Shown piece by piece: positions 61,574-64,000 of a DNA stretch of 64,000 nucleotides (the stretch's first letter is position 1; every line of letters starts with the position of its first letter). Under the pieces are notes generated by a model, which was not told where the DNA came from, made no database searches, and was given only the letters and a program-made list of their open reading frames with translations. Origin of the DNA: Chachezhania sediminis (GTDB taxonomy: Bacteria; Pseudomonadota; Alphaproteobacteria; Rhodobacterales; Rhodobacteraceae); NCBI RefSeq assembly GCF_009765275.1, contig NZ_VOPH01000002.1:372001-436000 (forward strand), in the 5' to 3' direction. Both the position numbers and the translations under genes were made by a program.

Positions 61574-62335
61574 TCAGATCGAGGCACGCATGTGGCGGGC
61601 GAAGGTCACGTCACGCAGGGTGACCTGGTTCATTTCGGGCGCTTCGAAGATCAGGTCCAGCCAGACTTTTTCGATCCGCCGTTCGTTCAGGCGGGAATAG
61701 GCCAGGTCGAAATCGACGCGGACGTCCTTTTCGTGCAGGGGCAGTTCGCGCACGACCTGTTCGGTATTGGGCCCGTGGCGGACATTCAGCCTGGCGAAGA
61801 TTTCCAGCGGCTTTTCGGCTTCGATGATCGTGTTCACGCGGACAAGGTGCGCCTTGGTCAGCCCCTGCGCGGCGGCATCCGGCAAGTCGATCACCAGCGA
61901 CAGGAAAGACCCGTCAAAGCGGAACACGTCCAGCCGCAGCCCATAGGCGGCCAGGTCGTCGGCCCGCAGGTTGCGGATCTGGCGCAGCGTCACCTCGGAC
62001 GCGTCGCAATCGTGGAACAGCGTCACCTCGTCCCCCAGCGCCGCGCGGGTTGGCGCGGCGGCGATCCCGGGCGAGGCAAGAGAGCCGCGCCAGGCCTCGG
62101 GGCGCCAGGCCCAATCGGTGCCGTGGGGGCGGGCGAAGTTGGAGTTTCCGGGTTGCGGCAGGGAAAGCCGTTCGTCGGCGACATGGATCAGCCGGTTGAC
62201 ATGGGTGCGCAGCTGCTGCGCGCGGGAGCGTTGGTTCCTCAGGTCCGTCAACAGGGCATCCGGCGCCTGTCGCGCTACCTTTCGCCAGCGCTTGACCGAC
62301 AGGGAATGCAGAAACAGATCGTAGAAACTGGGCAT
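61574..62335 (-). CDS. Conserved Rhodobacteraceae protein, 253 aa (possibly DUF6478)
   Basis: Function unknown. It begins with a basic amphipathic stretch (MPSFYDLFLHSLSVKRWRKVARQA) and continues through a well-conserved-looking middle: LGDEVTLFHDCDASEVTLRQIRNL, FDGSFLSLVIDLPDAAAQGL, and FDLAYSRLNERRIEKVWLDLIFEAPEMNQVTLRDV. I recall it as a Rhodobacteraceae family possibly named DUF6478, but cannot confirm the number. It pairs with the 124-aa gene downstream. Confidence 0.78.
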   Translation of the reverse strand: MPSFYDLFLHSLSVKRWRKVARQAPDALLTDLRNQRSRAQQLRTHVNRLIHVADERLSLPQPGNSNFARPHGTDWAWRPEAWRGSLASPGIAAAPTRAALGDEVTLFHDCDASEVTLRQIRNLRADDLAAYGLRLDVFRFDGSFLSLVIDLPDAAAQGLTKAHLVRVNTIIEAEKPLEIFARLNVRHGPNTEQVVRELPLHEKDVRVDFDLAYSRLNERRIEKVWLDLIFEAPEMNQVTLRDVTFARHMRASI

Positions 62336-62443
62336 GTTCGGATCCGTTCAGATTTTCCCGCCGTATCGACGTAACCGTGCGTTTATTCCGGTTTATGAAC
62401 TGCAGGCGGGGTCGTCAAACAGGTGGATGTCGCACCAAACACC

Positions 62444-63118
62444 TCAGCCAGAGGTTTTGGCAATTGTGCCTTCGTTTCGGGCTGCCGATGACGGCTTTGC
62501 GGTTGCGGCCGTCGTCCGGCGCGCCAGCTGGCGCAGCGCGCGGGCACCGGCATCGCCCAGGGCGGCGCTGCCCGGGGGGGCGTAGAGCGTCAGCCCGACC
62601 AACTGGCCACCGGCGGCAAAGGCCCCGCGCCAGCGCCGCGGGCTGGCCAGGGCCACGTCGCTGCCGGTGTCGTTCACCTGGATCAGGGTCAGGATGCCGT
62701 CGTCCGACCGGGTCACGGTGGCGCCACCCTGAAGCCGCGACAGGCGCGCGGCATCCGGCACGGTGGAGCCGTCCTGAAGGGGCGTCGTCGTCACCGCGAT
62801 CATCGCCGGCGCCGCCCCAAGCGAGTTCGCGCAGCGCGACATCAGCACGAAGCCCCCGTCATCGACCCGCCGGACCGATCGGCGGTCGACGCAGAATCCG
62901 TCCGGGGCGACGATTGTGACCTGCCCACCGGCAAAGGCCACACTGGACGGCGCCAGACCTGCAAGGCCGCCGGCGCCGTCGGTACAGCCCGAAAGGGCAA
63001 GTCCTGCAAGGGCGTAGAGCCCCGCGATACCGCCCCGCGCAACAAGCGGGGCCTTTCCGCGATCCCTTCGGCGGTGCGACCGCGCGACGGGTCCGGTGTT
63101 ACTCGTACTGTTGGTCAC
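62444..63118 (-). CDS. Putative lipoprotein
   Basis: Protein of 224 aa with a long basic n-region and lipobox LALSGC at about residues 40-45, so probably a lipoprotein. The body (VTIVAPDGFCVDRRSVRRVDDGGFVLMSRC) looks like a small beta-rich domain of unknown role. The last 25 or so residues are low complexity (Ala/Thr/Ser/Lys). It starts 6 bp after the ilvD stop, so it is likely read with ilvD. Confidence 0.75.
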   Translation of the reverse strand: MTNSTSNTGPVARSHRRRDRGKAPLVARGGIAGLYALAGLALSGCTDGAGGLAGLAPSSVAFAGGQVTIVAPDGFCVDRRSVRRVDDGGFVLMSRCANSLGAAPAMIAVTTTPLQDGSTVPDAARLSRLQGGATVTRSDDGILTLIQVNDTGSDVALASPRRWRGAFAAGGQLVGLTLYAPPGSAALGDAGARALRQLARRTTAATAKPSSAARNEGTIAKTSG

Positions 63119-63124
63119 CCGGTT

Positions 63125-64000
63125 CTATAGATCCATGTAGTCGTGTTTTTCCGCCGCCCCGCCGGGATGCGTGACTGCCCCCTTGTAGGTGGCCCCCACC
63201 AGCTGGGCGTATTTCCAAAGCGCACCCGAGGCATAGATCGTCTCGCGCGGGCCTGTCCACTGGGCCTTGCGGGCGGCCAGTTCCTCGTCCGTCAGATCGA
63301 CGGAAATCTCGCCGATGGTGGCGTCGATGGTGATCAGGTCGCCGTCCTTCAGCAGGGCGATGGGTCCGCCATGGGCGGCTTCGGGCCCCACATGCCCCAC
63401 GCAGAAGCCGCGCGTCGCGCCGGAAAAGCGGCCGTCGGTGATCAGCGCCACCTTCTTGCCCATGCCCTGACCGGACAGGGCCGCGGTGGTGGCCAGCATT
63501 TCCCGCATGCCGGGCCCGCCGGACGGGCCTTCGTTGCGGATGACGATGACCTCGCCTTCCTTGTAGGTGCGGGCCTTCACGGCGGCAAAAGCGTCTTCTT
63601 CGCATTCGAAGACCCGTGCCGGGCCCACGAAACGCTGGTGCTGGGTGTCGATACCCGCCACCTTCACGATGGCGCCTTCAGGTGCAAGGTTGCCCTTCAG
63701 GCCCACGACGCCGCCGGTCTTGGTCAGCGGCGTTTCGATCGGATAGATCACGCGGCCGTCGGCCTCGCGGCTGATGCGGTCCAGTTCCTCGCCGATGGTG
63801 CGGCTGGTGGCGGTCATGCAATCCTCGTGGATCAGGCCCGCCTTGCGCAGTTCCTTCATCACGACTGGGATACCGCCCGCGTCATAAAGATCCTTGGCCA
63901 CGTATTGTCCGCCCGGCTTCAGGTCGACGAAATAGGGCGTGTCGCGGAAGATCTCGCACACATCGTCCAGGAAAAAATCGATCCCCGCCTCGTGCGCGAT
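63125..64000 (-). CDS. ilvD: Dihydroxy-acid dehydratase, C-terminal part (cut by window edge)
   Basis: Fe-S dehydratase of isoleucine/valine/pantothenate synthesis; 291 C-terminal residues are present and the gene continues past the right edge. Family motifs: CMTATSRTIGE, EGPSGGPGMREML, and ALITDGRFSGATRGFCVGHVGPEA. The frame is open to base 64000 (IAHEAGIDFFLDDVCEIF). A putative lipoprotein gene follows 6 bp after the stop. Confidence 0.96.
   Translation of the reverse strand: MAHEAGIDFFLDDVCEIFRDTPYFVDLKPGGQYVAKDLYDAGGIPVVMKELRKAGLIHEDCMTATSRTIGEELDRISREADGRVIYPIETPLTKTGGVVGLKGNLAPEGAIVKVAGIDTQHQRFVGPARVFECEEDAFAAVKARTYKEGEVIVIRNEGPSGGPGMREMLATTAALSGQGMGKKVALITDGRFSGATRGFCVGHVGPEAAHGGPIALLKDGDLITIDATIGEISVDLTDEELAARKAQWTGPRETIYASGALWKYAQLVGATYKGAVTHPGGAAEKHDYMDL

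Overview
The window reads as chromosomal DNA of a high-GC alphaproteobacterium, most likely a member of the Rhodobacteraceae/Roseobacter group. The signs are the family-typical content and order (UMF1-family MFS next to mepA; a moxR/DUF58/DUF4159 cluster divergent from DUF1285; yfhM-type alpha-2-macroglobulin with PBP1C; gpmI-envC-ctpA), the paaABCDE operon, and a near-consensus alphaproteobacterial-type SOS box before dnaE2. I see no rRNA, tRNA, CRISPR array, transposase or integrase.

Layout. 0.26-5.6 kb (+): peptide/opine-type ABC transporter (two permeases and a fused double ATPase), a GNAT-like protein and an aldehyde dehydrogenase. 5.7-10.1 kb (-): pncA and pncB, the two steps of nicotinamide salvage, with a hybrid histidine kinase between them. 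10.2-15.2 kb: trhO (+), convergent with the phenylacetyl-CoA epoxidase operon paaABCDE (-). 15.3-16.8 kb (+): an SDR/epimerase-like gene and exoD. 17-21 kb (-): a queuosine-precursor transporter, an exported phytase-like esterase, murein endopeptidase mepA and a UMF1-type MFS. 21.1-24.6 kb (+): yggT, recQ, yaaA. 24.7-27.0 kb (-): a second hybrid kinase, with two receiver domains. 27.2-35.6 kb (+): a PAN-domain alpha-2-macroglobulin, PBP1C and an exported hydratase-like protein. 35.7-43.1 kb: MoxR/DUF58/DUF4159 cluster (-), divergent from DUF1285 (+). 43.5-46.0 kb (+): hydroxypyruvate isomerase and an RTX calcium-binding protein. 46.3-49.1 kb (-): polA. 49.5-51.5 kb (+): a membrane acyltransferase of unusual half order and an exported alpha/beta hydrolase. 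51.5-52.4 kb (-): two small genes. 52.7-60.2 kb (+): an error-prone polymerase dnaE2 with an abnormal C-terminus, then gpmI, an EnvC-like protein and ctpA. 60.3-64 kb (-): a MarR regulator, two conserved unknowns, a lipoprotein and the 3' part of ilvD, cut by the window edge.

The intergenic DNA carries two families of short interspersed repeats. One (nine copies) is a near-palindrome with arms GGTGCGTGG/CCACGCACC. The other (five copies) is an element of about 70 bp with a GC hairpin, a second hairpin whose sequence changes from copy to copy while staying self-complementary, and a conserved AT-richer tail. Strings of hairpins also sit at two convergent gene ends. The observations I would look at first are the structured repeat family, the apparently permuted acyltransferase, the truncated dnaE2 and the cysteine-rich linker of the second hybrid kinase.
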